Assembly: GCA_035457545.1 (NCBI GenBank)
Contig: DATIBM010000237.1
Coordinates: forward strand, 1 to 14,248
Direction of reading: 5' to 3'
Length of the DNA: 14,248 bases
Source of the DNA: Nitrospira_G sp035457545
GTDB taxonomy: Bacteria > Nitrospirota > Nitrospiria > Nitrospirales > Nitrospiraceae
Part shown: one piece after another, positions 1 to 10,545 of the stretch
Numbering within the stretch: position 1 is the first letter of the stretch
Layout of the letters: each line of letters begins with the position of its first letter
Notes under the pieces: model-generated
What the model saw: only the letters and a program-made list of their open reading frames with translations
What the model was told of the DNA's origin: nothing
The model's database searches: none
Made by a program: the position numbers and the translations under genes

Positions 1-227
1 ATACAAGTCCCGCGCCTCCATAGGCTCCCTTCTGCCTGACCGACGAGTCAGGACGGCAAGATCGTCGCACGGAATTGAAGAAACAGAGTTTTTGCCATAG
101 CACCGCGCCACCGGAAGGCTGTATTGTACGACGCCGGCCGACTGGCTCGGAGAAAAATCTCTCTTCCGTCCTCGTGGTGGCCGGCCGGCTGCGTAGGTCC
201 TTCTAGTTCCGTACGAAAGGATCGGGC
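1..227. other. Non-coding leader upstream of the oxidoreductase gene
   Basis: I see no convincing gene here; short open frames on either strand match nothing I know and overlap the following gene. A 6-bp stem (CCTGAC at 35-40, GTCAGG at 47-52) has no following T-run, so I do not call it a terminator. I could not identify a confident promoter for the gene starting at 228, although its promoter presumably lies here. Confidence 0.5.
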
Positions 228-1142
228 ATGGAGAGGAACAATAGGCCTACCAGCATCGGCTGGATCGGCACTGGTGTCATGGGAACCTCGATGTGCGGCC
301 ATCTCCTGGCGAACGGCCACAAGGTCGTGCTGTTTACCAGGACCAAGGCCAAGGCGCAGGGGCTGATCGAGATGGGAGCCCGCTGGGCCGAGTCCACCAA
401 AACCGTGGCCGAGCAGGTGGAGGTGCTCTTCACCATGGTCGGGTTTCCGCAGGACGTGCGCGATGTGTATTTCGGTGCAGAGGGGATTCTTGCCGGCACG
501 CGATCCGGCATGGTCCTGGTGGACATGACGACGACCGACCCGAGCCTTTCACGGGAGATCGCCTCGGCCGCGCAGGCCAGAGGGGCGATGTCGCTGGACG
601 CTCCCGTGTCCGGCGGGGATGTGGGAGCCCGGCAGGCGACCCTGTCGATCATGGTCGGTGGCGATCAGGCGGCCCTGGATAGGGTGATGCCGCTCTTCAG
701 CCTGATGGGCAACAAGATCCGGCATCAGGGAGGACCCGGGGCCGGGCAGCACACGAAGCTCTGTAACCAGATCGTCATCGCGTCGACCATGATTGGCGTC
801 TGCGAAAGCCTCCTGTACGGTTATCAGGCGGGGCTGGACCTCCCTCGCATGATCGAATCCGTGCGCGGCGGAGCCGCTGCCTGCTGGACGCTCGACCACC
901 TGGCCCCTCGCATGCTCGCGCGCAACTTCGACCCGGGATTCTTCGTCGAGCACTTTGTGAAAGACATGGGGATCGCATTGGAGGAAAGCCGGCGAATGGG
1001 CCTCGACCTGCCGGGCCTGGCCCTGGCACATCGGCTCTATCAATCGGTGCAGGCACAGGGTCATGGCCGTTGCGGGACACAGGCGCTGCTGCTGGCGCTT
1101 GAGGACTTGTCCAACACGATGCTGCGCGCTCCGACTGCCTGA
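228..1142 (+). CDS. NAD(P)-dependent beta-hydroxyacid dehydrogenase family oxidoreductase
   Basis: The 304-residue product belongs to the 3-hydroxyisobutyrate dehydrogenase / tartronate semialdehyde reductase / GLYR1 superfamily, cytosolic enzymes that oxidise a beta-hydroxyacid or reduce the matching semialdehyde using NAD(P). The N-terminal Rossmann fold shows the dinucleotide loop GTGVMG (residues 14-19). The substrate-binding motif DAPVSGG is at 124-130. The catalytic lysine lies in GAGQHTKLCNQ (K177), and the helical C-terminal domain carries the conserved KDMGIAL (245-251). Length is normal for the family (about 290-305). An AAAGGA-type ribosome-binding site sits about 7 bases before the ATG. 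It stands alone on the plus strand, ahead of a repeat-rich gap, so the neighbours give no substrate clue. Family assignment is firm; the substrate cannot be read from the sequence. Confidence 0.93.
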   Translation: MERNNRPTSIGWIGTGVMGTSMCGHLLANGHKVVLFTRTKAKAQGLIEMGARWAESTKTVAEQVEVLFTMVGFPQDVRDVYFGAEGILAGTRSGMVLVDMTTTDPSLSREIASAAQARGAMSLDAPVSGGDVGARQATLSIMVGGDQAALDRVMPLFSLMGNKIRHQGGPGAGQHTKLCNQIVIASTMIGVCESLLYGYQAGLDLPRMIESVRGGAAACWTLDHLAPRMLARNFDPGFFVEHFVKDMGIALEESRRMGLDLPGLALAHRLYQSVQAQGHGRCGTQALLLALEDLSNTMLRAPTA

Positions 1143-1181
1143 ACCGGCCGGGCAGTCGGCCGAAGCAAGCTGGAGGACGGA

Positions 1182-1284
1182 CATTCGTCATTCGTCATCC
1201 GTCAAATGTATAGGAGCAGCAGGGTTTCCACCATGTCCCCCTTTATCATTATTCGACTGACGACTGACGTTTGACGCATGACGA
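1182..1284. repeat. Facing arrays of a 7-bp repeat (CGNNTGA / TCANNCG)
   Basis: Three tandem heptamers ATTCGTC, ATTCGTC, ATCCGTC occupy 1183-1203. Four heptamers of the opposite sense, CGACTGA, CGACTGA, CGTTTGA, CGCATGA, occupy 1254-1281. As inverted repeats, 1192-1206 and 1270-1284 pair over 15 bp with one mismatch, enclosing about 63 bases. The unit consensus is CGNNTGA. The unit lies between the oxidoreductase stop and the porin remnant and is non-coding. Its role is unknown: it could be a hairpin-forming intergenic repeat family, a protein-binding array or a crude transcription end for the two convergent genes. The rest of 1143-1368 shows nothing else I can support. Confidence 0.7.
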
Positions 1285-1368
1285 CCGGATCAACAGGCGA
1301 TCATCCGTTGCATTTCAAGAGCAATAGGCGCCTGATTGATGGATTTTGTCAGTCCATAAAGCGTCCGA

Positions 1369-2333
1369 TTAGCGCGAGTCGAACGACCGGAGCAGCGCGA
1401 CGATCAGCAGATGTTGCCCGGACGTGAGCCCCACCACTCCGGGACGGATTTCTCCGTCCTTAACCCGCCGCCTGATCCCGTGGACTCATCATAGCGATAT
1501 TCCAGCCGGACGATCGTCTTCGTGCAACGATAGGGAAGCTTGTATTCCAGGGTCGAGGTCACCGCCTTGATGAGTTGCTCCGCGCCGGTCAATTGGCCGG
1601 TGCGGTCCCAATAGAACTCCGGACGCAGGGCCACGGCCCATTGGGGCGAGAACTGCCAGCGCGCGACGGCCATGCCGCCCGTCCAGAATGTCCGGGGCGC
1701 TCCGACAGCCTGCGAGATCCGCTCCGTGCCGATATCGTAGGCCAGAGCCAGTGTCACCGTTTCAAATCGATATTCGATGATGCTGTCGGAAAAGACCCGC
1801 CAATACTCGATATCGGTCTTGAACTGCTGCGGCCCGACATAGAGATTCTGGATCACAGTCAGGCGCGCGGACGGAGTCCAGACGACTTGCGCGCCGTAGC
1901 TCGGCCGGTCGTTGGGTCTCGACAGGTAGTTGTAGCCGTTGACGACATAGACTGCCGTCTTGATCCGGTCGCTGATCCGATACTGGGCGCTGATCCCCAT
2001 CATGAAGTAGGGAGAGTAGTCGGCGATGTAAGCCCTGGTGTAGGTATGGTTGTTCATGGCGTAGAAGGAATCGTAGCCGATGAAACTGTTGAACAGGCCG
2101 GCCGTAATGGTCAGTCCCGTTCCAACTGGAGCCAGGTAGGAGACATTGGCCCGGGAGAGATGACGGAGCGTGCCGGCTCCGCCGATCGGTCGGTCGATCT
2201 CAGGCCTGGTGGGAGGCACCTGGCCCTGTGTGTCGTAGCCGCCCTGCAGGCCGAACTCCATGCCCCAGGGGGACCCCTCCGCCGCTCGTTTCGTGATATA
2301 GACCAACCCCATAAGGTCAGGAGGCGGGATCAA
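1369..2333 (-). pseudogene. Decayed outer-membrane beta-barrel porin, N-terminally truncated and frameshifted
   Basis: The open frame 2333-1404 aligns through its length with the intact porin at 11061-12287. For example, SYLAPVGTGLTITAGLFNS here matches SYLAPVGNGLTITGGLFNS there, and about 40 of 60 residues are identical by eye across that block. The signal peptide and about the first 93 residues of the intact protein are missing: homology begins only some 35 bp after the kdpE stop, with no good start codon (TTG at 2333). Near the 3' end a one-base deletion around 1463-1472 (a G-rich GGCGGCGGG run in coding sense) throws the frame out. The product then ends early at 1404 instead of continuing. 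In the other frame the tail resumes as VVGLTSGQHLLIVALL and ends at a TAA at 1369, matching the intact copy (VPGLTASQHLLIVALL). The gene lies on the kdp strand directly after kdpE, so it was probably once the last gene of the operon. A folded, exported barrel is not expected from it. Confidence 0.85.
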
Positions 2334-2365
2334 GAAAAGGCCGCCGCTCGGGAGGGGGGATCAGG

Positions 2366-3064
2366 TCAATCGATGCGGAGCCGATAGCCGACGCCGACCT
2401 CTGTCACGAGATGGCTCGGATGGGCGGGATTGGCTTCCAACTTGTTGCGTAGTTGCCGCATGTACACGCGCAAATAATGCGCCTCCTCGACGTGCAACGG
2501 CCCCCACACTTCCTTCAGCAATTGGCGATGCGTCAAGACTTTTCCGGCATGTTTGATCAACGTCGCGAGCAGCTTGTATTCGGTGGCCGTCAATCGAATC
2601 TCCTGGTCCTTCCTCCGCACCAGGCGTCGTTCCAGATCGACCGTCACATCACCGGTTGTGAACACCGGGGCCATGCTCCCATCATCGGGGCGGCGCGCAT
2701 GCCGCAACGCCGTTCGGAGACGGGCCAACAGCTCGTGGAGACCGAACGGCTTGGTCACATAGTCGTCCGCACCGAGATCGAGCGCGGCCACCTTGACGCC
2801 TTCTTGATCGCGGGCCGACAGGACGATAATCGGAGTCCCGGTCCATTCGCGGACCTGCCGAATCACCTCCGCCCCATCCATGTCAGGCAAGCCCAGGTCG
2901 AGCAGGATCAGATCGGGATTTCGCGCCTTCGCCTCTGCCAGGCCGTCCCGTCCGGTGGTCGCTTCGTACAGTCGATAGCCGTGCGCAGGCAGAGCGGTGC
3001 GCAGCAACCGGCGAATCTCCGGCTCGTCCTCGATCACGAGTAGCGTTGCCCCTTGCCCGGACAT
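2366..3064 (-). CDS. kdpE: KdpE, response regulator of the kdp operon
   Basis: This 232-residue OmpR/PhoB-class regulator receives phosphate from KdpD and activates kdp transcription. The receiver domain (about 7-120) has the acidic pocket E12/D13, the phospho-acceptor D56 in LLDLGLPD, S83 in VLSAR and K105 in DYVTKPFG. The C-terminal winged helix (about 135-230) includes LTATEYKLLATL and ends TEVGVGYRLRID, which is typical of the subfamily. The frame is open further upstream, to 3232, but that extension overlaps the kdpD 3' end and is not conserved-looking. I chose the ATG at 3064, which has a purine-rich GGAGGG tract upstream and gives the usual length. An in-frame ATG at 3091 is the alternative. 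It starts 49 bases after the kdpD stop, on the same strand, and is followed by the porin remnant. Confidence 0.95.
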   Translation of the reverse strand: MSGQGATLLVIEDEPEIRRLLRTALPAHGYRLYEATTGRDGLAEAKARNPDLILLDLGLPDMDGAEVIRQVREWTGTPIIVLSARDQEGVKVAALDLGADDYVTKPFGLHELLARLRTALRHARRPDDGSMAPVFTTGDVTVDLERRLVRRKDQEIRLTATEYKLLATLIKHAGKVLTHRQLLKEVWGPLHVEEAHYLRVYMRQLRNKLEANPAHPSHLVTEVGVGYRLRID

Positions 3065-3113
3065 GGGGTTCTCTGCCCTCCCCTCACCCATCAGGCTGTC
3101 CCGCGCCCCTGAG

Positions 3114-5816
3114 TCACGCCGATTGAGGTTCCATCTGTTCCGCCGGCACGGCAGGCTGTCGCTCTGGCAACGGGATGGCAAAACGGAACCGCGCGCCTCC
3201 ACCGGCACGATTCTCCGCCCAGATCCTCCCACCGTGGGCCTCGACGATACCTCGGCAAATGGTCAAGCCGAGTCCGACCCCTCCTTCCCGGACCGGTTTG
3301 GCGCGGTAAAACTTATCGAAGATCCGGTCCTCCTCGCCGGGCGGCAACCCCGGTCCGCGGTCCGCCACCTCGACGATCACGTCACGCTCCTTAGCCGACG
3401 CGGACAGTTCGATCGTACTCCCGGCAGGGGCATACTTGACGGCATTCTCCAGCAGGTTGATCAGCACTTGCTGAAGGAGGACCCCGTCCACGAACAGGAG
3501 CGGCAACTCGGCGGGAAACGACACCGCGACGCGATGCCCGGATAGGCGTCTCTCCATGCGGGCCAGCGCGGAGCCGGCCACTTCCTCCAGAGGGTGCCAG
3601 TCTTTGTTGAGGTGGACGGCGCCGGCTTCGAGCCGCATCATGTCGAGCAGGTTCTTCACCAACTGATCGAGCCGGTCGGCTTCCTGGTGAATCGACCGGA
3701 TCAACTCCTGCCGAGCCTCCGGATCGAGACGGTTTGACTCGGCGAGCAGACTGCCCGCCGCACCGGTGATCGTGGCCAGCGGCGTGCGGAGGTCATGCGA
3801 CACGGAACTGAGGATGGCATTCCGCATCCGTTCGGTTTCAGCCTGGACATGAGCCCGCTGGGCCTCCTCGGAAAGACGGGTCCGCTCGATCGCCAGCGCG
3901 ACTTGACCCGCCAGCGATTCCAGCAAGTGCAGTTGATCCGGATCGAGGATGCGGCTCGCCTGCTCGGGCCGGACGGCCACGACGCCGATCGGACCATCGG
4001 AGCCGACCAGAGGGAGATAGAGCGCGCTCGAGCCGGGCAGGGTATCGCTGCCCAGACCGGCCCGTTCATTATGTTCGAACACCCACTGCGCCACGCCGGC
4101 CTCCTTGGGATCGAATTCGAAGAAGAGCTGCTCGCCCCGTTGCAGTTGGAGCCGCTTGTCGGAGTCCGCCAGGAAGACAGCCACCTGGCTGTCGAACACC
4201 TCGCGAAGATGTTTCGCGGCCAGATTGGCCAAGGTCGCCGTGCCCCGATGGGTGGCGAGATCGCGGCTCATCGCATAGAGCACCGAGGTTCGTTTCTCGC
4301 GATAGCGCGCCATTTCCACCTGCCGGCGGATCCGGACGGCCAGTCCGCTGATCGTCAGGGCGACGGCCAACATGACCCCAAAGGTCAAGACGTACTGAAT
4401 GTCAGACACCGCAAAGGAGAAGACCGGTTCCACGAAGAAGAAATCGAAGGCCGCCACGCTCAGCAACGACGCCAGCACGGAGGGGCCTCGGCCATACCGG
4501 ATCGCGGTTAACACGACGCCCATGAGATAGACCATGATCAGATTGGCTGATCCGAAATAGGGGTACATCACCCAGGCCACGGCGGTGGAGAGAGAGACTC
4601 CGAATGCAGCCAGCCAGTACCCGGATGTCGGGCTGGATCGCTGGAAGGCCTGCGTGGCCAGCGGGCGCCCTTCTCCTGCCTCTCCGGTGATGACATAAAT
4701 GTCGATCTCGCCGCTTCGGTGCACCAGGTCTGACACGACGGACCCGAAGAGCCATTCCTTCCACCAGGCCCGCACCGGCTTGCCGACGATGATCTTGGTG
4801 ACGTTGCGGCTGCGCGCATAGGCCAGGATCTCCTGCGCGACATCTTCCCCGCTGAGCGTGACCGTCTCGGCCCCAAGTTGTTCGGCCAGTCGAAGGGTAT
4901 GGACGACGCGGTCGCGCTCGGCTTGCGGCAACTGGAGGTGCCGCGGGATCTGCACGTAGGCCGCGATCCATTTGCCATGGAGTCCGGCCGCCATCTGCCG
5001 GGCGGCACGCACCAGTCGGGGCCCGCGCGGCTTCATGTTCACGCAGACCAGAATGGTCTCCGTCGCGGGCCAGGTCTGCACCACCGCGTGATCCCGGCGG
5101 TACACCTCCATCTGCTGGTCCACGCGTTCGGCGGTGCGGCGAAGGGCCAGTTCACGCAGGGCCAGCAGATTGCCTTTCCGGAAGAAGTTTTGGGCCGCCT
5201 GCTGAATTTGCTCCGACAGATAGACCTTGCCGTCTTTGAGCCGTTGGAGCAGATCGTCCGGCGGGAGATCGATCAGCTCCACGTCTTCGGCCTGCTCCAG
5301 CAGGGAATCCGGCACCGTCTCCCGCACGCGGACGTTCGTGATCTTGGCGACCACGTCGTTGAGACTTTCCAGATGCTGCACGTTGAGCGTGGTGTAAACG
5401 TGGATACCGGCACGGAGCAGTTCTTGGACGTCCTGCCACCGTTTGGCATGGCGCAACCCCGGAACGTTCGTATGGGCCAGTTCGTCGACCAGTATGATCG
5501 TCGGCCGCCGAGCGAGGGCGGCATCAAGATCAAACTCCGACAGCGTCGTGCCCCGGTATTCGATGCGTCGGCGGGGGATGATCTCCAGATCCTTGACCAG
5601 CGCGTCGGTCTCGGCCCGTCCGTGGGTCTCGACCACTCCGATCACGACATCGACGCCGTCGCGCCGTTGCTCATGCGCCGCTTCCAACATCGCATAGGTT
5701 TTTCCGACGCCGGGATTGGCCCCAAAGAAGACCTTGAGTCGGCCTCGGTGCCGCTGTCGCTCTTTCTCCTGCACCTGTTTCAGCAGGGCATCGGGATCTG
5801 GTCGTTTGTCGGTCAT
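3114..5816 (-). CDS. kdpD: KdpD, potassium-responsive sensor histidine kinase
   Basis: This 900-residue inner-membrane kinase/phosphatase partners KdpE and responds to potassium limitation or ionic stress. The N-terminal KdpD domain carries a Walker A motif, GANPGVGKT (32-40), and the DELAHTN motif (111-117). A universal-stress-protein-like domain follows (about 253-375). The DUF4118 membrane region has four hydrophobic segments (about 400-495). A GAF-like domain occupies about 515-645. The kinase core has the H-box SSVSHDLRTPLA with H674, the N-box LINLLENAVKY (N791), and the G-boxes ADRGPGLPPGE and GVGLGLTICRG. Length matches full-length KdpD (about 890-900), so no domain is missing. The start ATG at 5816 matches the usual KdpD N-terminus, although the ribosome-binding site is weak. 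It lies 104 bases after kdpC in the same orientation, so co-transcription is likely, but an internal promoter cannot be excluded. Confidence 0.97.
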   Translation of the reverse strand: MTDKRPDPDALLKQVQEKERQRHRGRLKVFFGANPGVGKTYAMLEAAHEQRRDGVDVVIGVVETHGRAETDALVKDLEIIPRRRIEYRGTTLSEFDLDAALARRPTIILVDELAHTNVPGLRHAKRWQDVQELLRAGIHVYTTLNVQHLESLNDVVAKITNVRVRETVPDSLLEQAEDVELIDLPPDDLLQRLKDGKVYLSEQIQQAAQNFFRKGNLLALRELALRRTAERVDQQMEVYRRDHAVVQTWPATETILVCVNMKPRGPRLVRAARQMAAGLHGKWIAAYVQIPRHLQLPQAERDRVVHTLRLAEQLGAETVTLSGEDVAQEILAYARSRNVTKIIVGKPVRAWWKEWLFGSVVSDLVHRSGEIDIYVITGEAGEGRPLATQAFQRSSPTSGYWLAAFGVSLSTAVAWVMYPYFGSANLIMVYLMGVVLTAIRYGRGPSVLASLLSVAAFDFFFVEPVFSFAVSDIQYVLTFGVMLAVALTISGLAVRIRRQVEMARYREKRTSVLYAMSRDLATHRGTATLANLAAKHLREVFDSQVAVFLADSDKRLQLQRGEQLFFEFDPKEAGVAQWVFEHNERAGLGSDTLPGSSALYLPLVGSDGPIGVVAVRPEQASRILDPDQLHLLESLAGQVALAIERTRLSEEAQRAHVQAETERMRNAILSSVSHDLRTPLATITGAAGSLLAESNRLDPEARQELIRSIHQEADRLDQLVKNLLDMMRLEAGAVHLNKDWHPLEEVAGSALARMERRLSGHRVAVSFPAELPLLFVDGVLLQQVLINLLENAVKYAPAGSTIELSASAKERDVIVEVADRGPGLPPGEEDRIFDKFYRAKPVREGGVGLGLTICRGIVEAHGGRIWAENRAGGGARFRFAIPLPERQPAVPAEQMEPQSA

Positions 5817-5920
5817 GAGTACGAGGCAGTCAGGGTTGCCGTGGGCGGATCGAAGTCAACGGGTGATTGTAGGAAAGGCCGGCGGAACCTTCAACCAGGG
5901 TCGGCCGAACCGCGCCAGCC

Positions 5921-6504
5921 CTACCGATGGCGATCCAGCGCGACATTCAACAGCAGGACATTGATCCGGGGCTCGCCGAGCACCCCCCATTGCCGGCCTT
6001 CGGCGTGCTCGGCCACAAGGCGGCGGACAACGTTCTCGTCCATCGCGCGGGCACGAGCCACGCGTCCGACTTGATAGTCAGCCGCGGCAGGGCTGATGTG
6101 AGGGTCAAGGCCGCTTCCGGATGCGGTGACCAGATCGACGGGGATGGGCGAGGGATTGCCCGGATCCGCCGCTCGCAAGGCGGCCGTTCGGCCCTTCACC
6201 GCCTCGATGAGCGCTGGGTTGGTTGGCCCGAGATTCGATCCGCCGGACGCAGCGGCATTGTACGGAAAGGGCGATGTCGCGGAGGGGCGGCTCCAGAAAT
6301 ATTTCGGGTCGTCAAACGGCTGACCGATCAGCGACGACCCGAGGACTTGGCCGTTCTGAACGATGAGGCTGCCGTTGGCCTGGCGTGGGAAGAGCGCCTG
6401 GGCGACTCCCGTGACGGCCAATGGATAGAGCAGGCCCGTGATGATCGTCAACAGCAAAAGCGTCATCAGCGCGGGTCGGAGTTGGGCTGTGACAGACATG
6501 GTGA

Positions 6505-6508
<4 letters not shown>
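5921..6508 (-). CDS. kdpC: KdpC, accessory subunit of the KdpFABC potassium pump
   Basis: KdpC is the single-span subunit with a large periplasmic domain that stabilises the KdpFABC complex and raises its ATP affinity. The 195-residue product has one N-terminal hydrophobic helix (about 12-37, containing LLLLTIITGLLYPL). It also has the family signatures GSSLIGQPF, YFWSRPSA, SGGSNLGPTNP and DLVTASGSGLDPHISPAAA. The frame opens with GTG at 6508, which overlaps the kdpB stop by four bases (GTGA), indicating translational coupling. An ATG three codons later (6499, giving 192 residues) is an equally reasonable start, and neither has a strong Shine-Dalgarno sequence. The C-terminus (GEPRINVLLLNVALDRHR) looks complete. 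Confidence 0.95.
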
Positions 6509-8619
<2,111 letters not shown>

Positions 8620-8638
8620 CGGTCCCTACTCCATGGCT

Positions 8639-10447
8639 TCACGGCAGCGCGGCAAAGGCCAAATGCTCCACGATCGGTCCGAGGGCCAGAGCCGGCAGAA
8701 AGGTCAGCGCGCCGACCATGATCACGACGCCGATCAGGAGCACCACAAACAGCGGGGTATGCGTCGGCAATGTGCCGGGACCTGGCGGCACGAGCTTCTT
8801 TCTCGCCAGGGAGCCCGCCAGAGCCAGCGTCGGCAGAGCCAGCCAGAAGCGAGAGATCAGCATCGCCACACCGCCGGTCAGGTTGTAGAACGGCGTATTT
8901 ACGTTGAGTCCGGCAAAGGCGCTGCCGTTGTTATTGCCCTGGGAGGTGTACGCGTAGAGGATCTCGCTGAACCCGTGCGCGCCGGGGTTCAAGATCGACG
9001 AGCGGCCTGCCATGCTGGCGGTCGCGATGGCGGTGAATCCGAGCACCACGATGGGCATGATCAGAATGAGCAGGGAGGCCATCTTCATCTCATAGGGTTC
9101 GATCTTCTTTCCCAGATATTCGGGCGTCCGACCGACCATCAAGCCCGCGATGAAGACGGCGATCATGGCAAACACGATCATCCCGTACAATCCAGATCCC
9201 ACCCCGCCGAACACCACCTCTCCGAATTGCATGAGCAGCAACGGCACGAGCCCGCCCAACGGCATGTAGGAATCGTGCATCGAGTTCACCGACCCATTGG
9301 ACGCAGCCGTCGTGGCGGCCGACCATAAAACGGAATTGACGATCCCGAATCGGGTTTCTTTCCCCTCCATGTTCCCGCCGGCCTGTTCGGTCCCGGGCTG
9401 TTGGTCAATTCCCAGCGCCGTGAAGGCCGGGTTCCCGCTTTGCTCGGCCCACAACCCCAGCGGAATGAAACAGAGCAAGAGAATGGTCATTGCGGCGAGC
9501 AAGGCCCACCCCTGGCGCGTATCCCCCACCATCATCCCGAAGGTGTAACAGAGAGCGGCCGGAATCAGCAGAATACCGAGCAGCTCCAGCATATTCGACA
9601 ACGGTGTCGGGTTCTCGAACGGATGAGCCGAATTGACGTTAAAGAACCCGCCGCCGTTCGTGCCGAGTTGCTTGATCGCAATCTGCGACGCCGCCGGGCC
9701 GATCGCGAGTACTTGCTCGGTCACAATTGCCGGCACTGTCTTGCGATGACCGTGGCCATCGAGGACCGGCTGACCGTCCGCATCTGTCATGGGCTTGGCA
9801 AAGGTGACCGGCTGCAGCAGCGTGACTGTCCGGTAGGGATTCATGGTCTGCACGACACCTTGCGACACCAAGAGGAGCGCGAACAGCGTGGCGAGCGGCA
9901 GGAGAATGTAGAGTAGGCTCCGCACCAGGTCCGTCCAAAAATTCCCGATGGTCTGCGCGCTGCGTCGCGCCAAGCCCCTGATCAAGGCGATGAGGACCGC
10001 CATGCCGGTTGCGGCCGACACAAAATTCTGCACGGTGAGACCCAGCATCTGTGTCAGATAGCTGAGCGTGGTCTCGCCCCCGTAAGCCTGCCAGTTCGTG
10101 TTCGTGACAAAGCTGACCGCGGTGTTGAACGCAAGATCAGGGGCCACGCCTCCCAAGCCCTGAGGATTCAGCGGCAAGACCCCTTGCAGCCGTTGCAATC
10201 CATAGAGGACCAAGAGCCCCGCTGCATTGAAGAACAGCATCGCGAAGGCATAGGTTTTCCAATCCATTTCTTCGTCAACACGCACGCCACACAGCCGATA
10301 GAGCCCACGTTCAACCGGCCCGAGTATCCGATCCACCACGCAGGGCCGGCCCTCGTAGACCAACGCCATGTACCAGCCAAGCGGCTTGACCAGCGCCAGC
10401 AGCACGAGGAAAGAGAGTCCGATCTGAACGAGCCCGTTCGCGGTCAT
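8639..10447 (-). CDS. kdpA: KdpA, potassium-selective channel-like subunit
   Basis: KdpA binds and conducts K+ in the inner membrane and is related to the Trk/Ktr/HKT transporters. The 602-residue protein carries the four selectivity-filter loops: TNTNWQAYGGE (115-125), LGTNGGGFFN (261-270), AASNGSVNSMHDS (381-393) and GNNNGSAFAG (504-513). About ten hydrophobic segments surround them. The frame stays open to 10663, but I place the start at the ATG at 10447. That gives the conserved N-terminus MTANGLVQIGLSFL and overlaps the kdpF stop by one base (TGATG). Compared with the E. coli protein (557 residues), there is an insertion of about 28 residues in the loop just before the second filter loop (roughly residues 216-245). 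It is followed by kdpB. Confidence 0.97.
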   Translation of the reverse strand: MTANGLVQIGLSFLVLLALVKPLGWYMALVYEGRPCVVDRILGPVERGLYRLCGVRVDEEMDWKTYAFAMLFFNAAGLLVLYGLQRLQGVLPLNPQGLGGVAPDLAFNTAVSFVTNTNWQAYGGETTLSYLTQMLGLTVQNFVSAATGMAVLIALIRGLARRSAQTIGNFWTDLVRSLLYILLPLATLFALLLVSQGVVQTMNPYRTVTLLQPVTFAKPMTDADGQPVLDGHGHRKTVPAIVTEQVLAIGPAASQIAIKQLGTNGGGFFNVNSAHPFENPTPLSNMLELLGILLIPAALCYTFGMMVGDTRQGWALLAAMTILLLCFIPLGLWAEQSGNPAFTALGIDQQPGTEQAGGNMEGKETRFGIVNSVLWSAATTAASNGSVNSMHDSYMPLGGLVPLLLMQFGEVVFGGVGSGLYGMIVFAMIAVFIAGLMVGRTPEYLGKKIEPYEMKMASLLILIMPIVVLGFTAIATASMAGRSSILNPGAHGFSEILYAYTSQGNNNGSAFAGLNVNTPFYNLTGGVAMLISRFWLALPTLALAGSLARKKLVPPGPGTLPTHTPLFVVLLIGVVIMVGALTFLPALALGPIVEHLAFAALP

Positions 10448-10530
10448 CAGAACCACTCCGCCTTGAGCAGGGCGACCATCAGATAGACGAGCAACCCCAA
10501 TGAGAGGAGGAGGCCGAGCAGGTAGGTCAT
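10447..10530 (-). CDS. kdpF: KdpF, small stabilising subunit of the potassium pump
   Basis: This 27-residue open frame is too short for ordinary gene callers. It begins MTYLLGLLLSLGLLVYL and ends ALLKAEWF, a single hydrophobic helix with the KAExF-like C-terminus typical of KdpF. KdpF sits at the KdpA/KdpB interface and stabilises the complex. Its stop codon shares one base with the kdpA start, so the two are translationally coupled. An ATG two codons upstream (10536) would give 29 residues. No strong ribosome-binding site precedes either start; a small hairpin (10539-10553) lies just before it. Confidence 0.88.
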   Translation of the reverse strand: MTYLLGLLLSLGLLVYLMVALLKAEWF

Positions 10531-10545
10531 GTCCATCGGGCTGTT

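Noticed and set aside
35..52. Possible terminator hairpin CCTGAC...GTCAGG
   Set aside because: Only 6 bp with no T-run on either strand.
3065..3232. 56-residue N-terminal extension of KdpE
   Set aside because: It overlaps the 3' end of kdpD and lies before the receiver domain; the ATG at 3064 gives the standard length.
4878..6074. Long plus-strand frame opposite kdpD and kdpC
   Set aside because: It is an antisense shadow of strongly conserved kdp genes in GC-rich DNA, with no recognisable domain.
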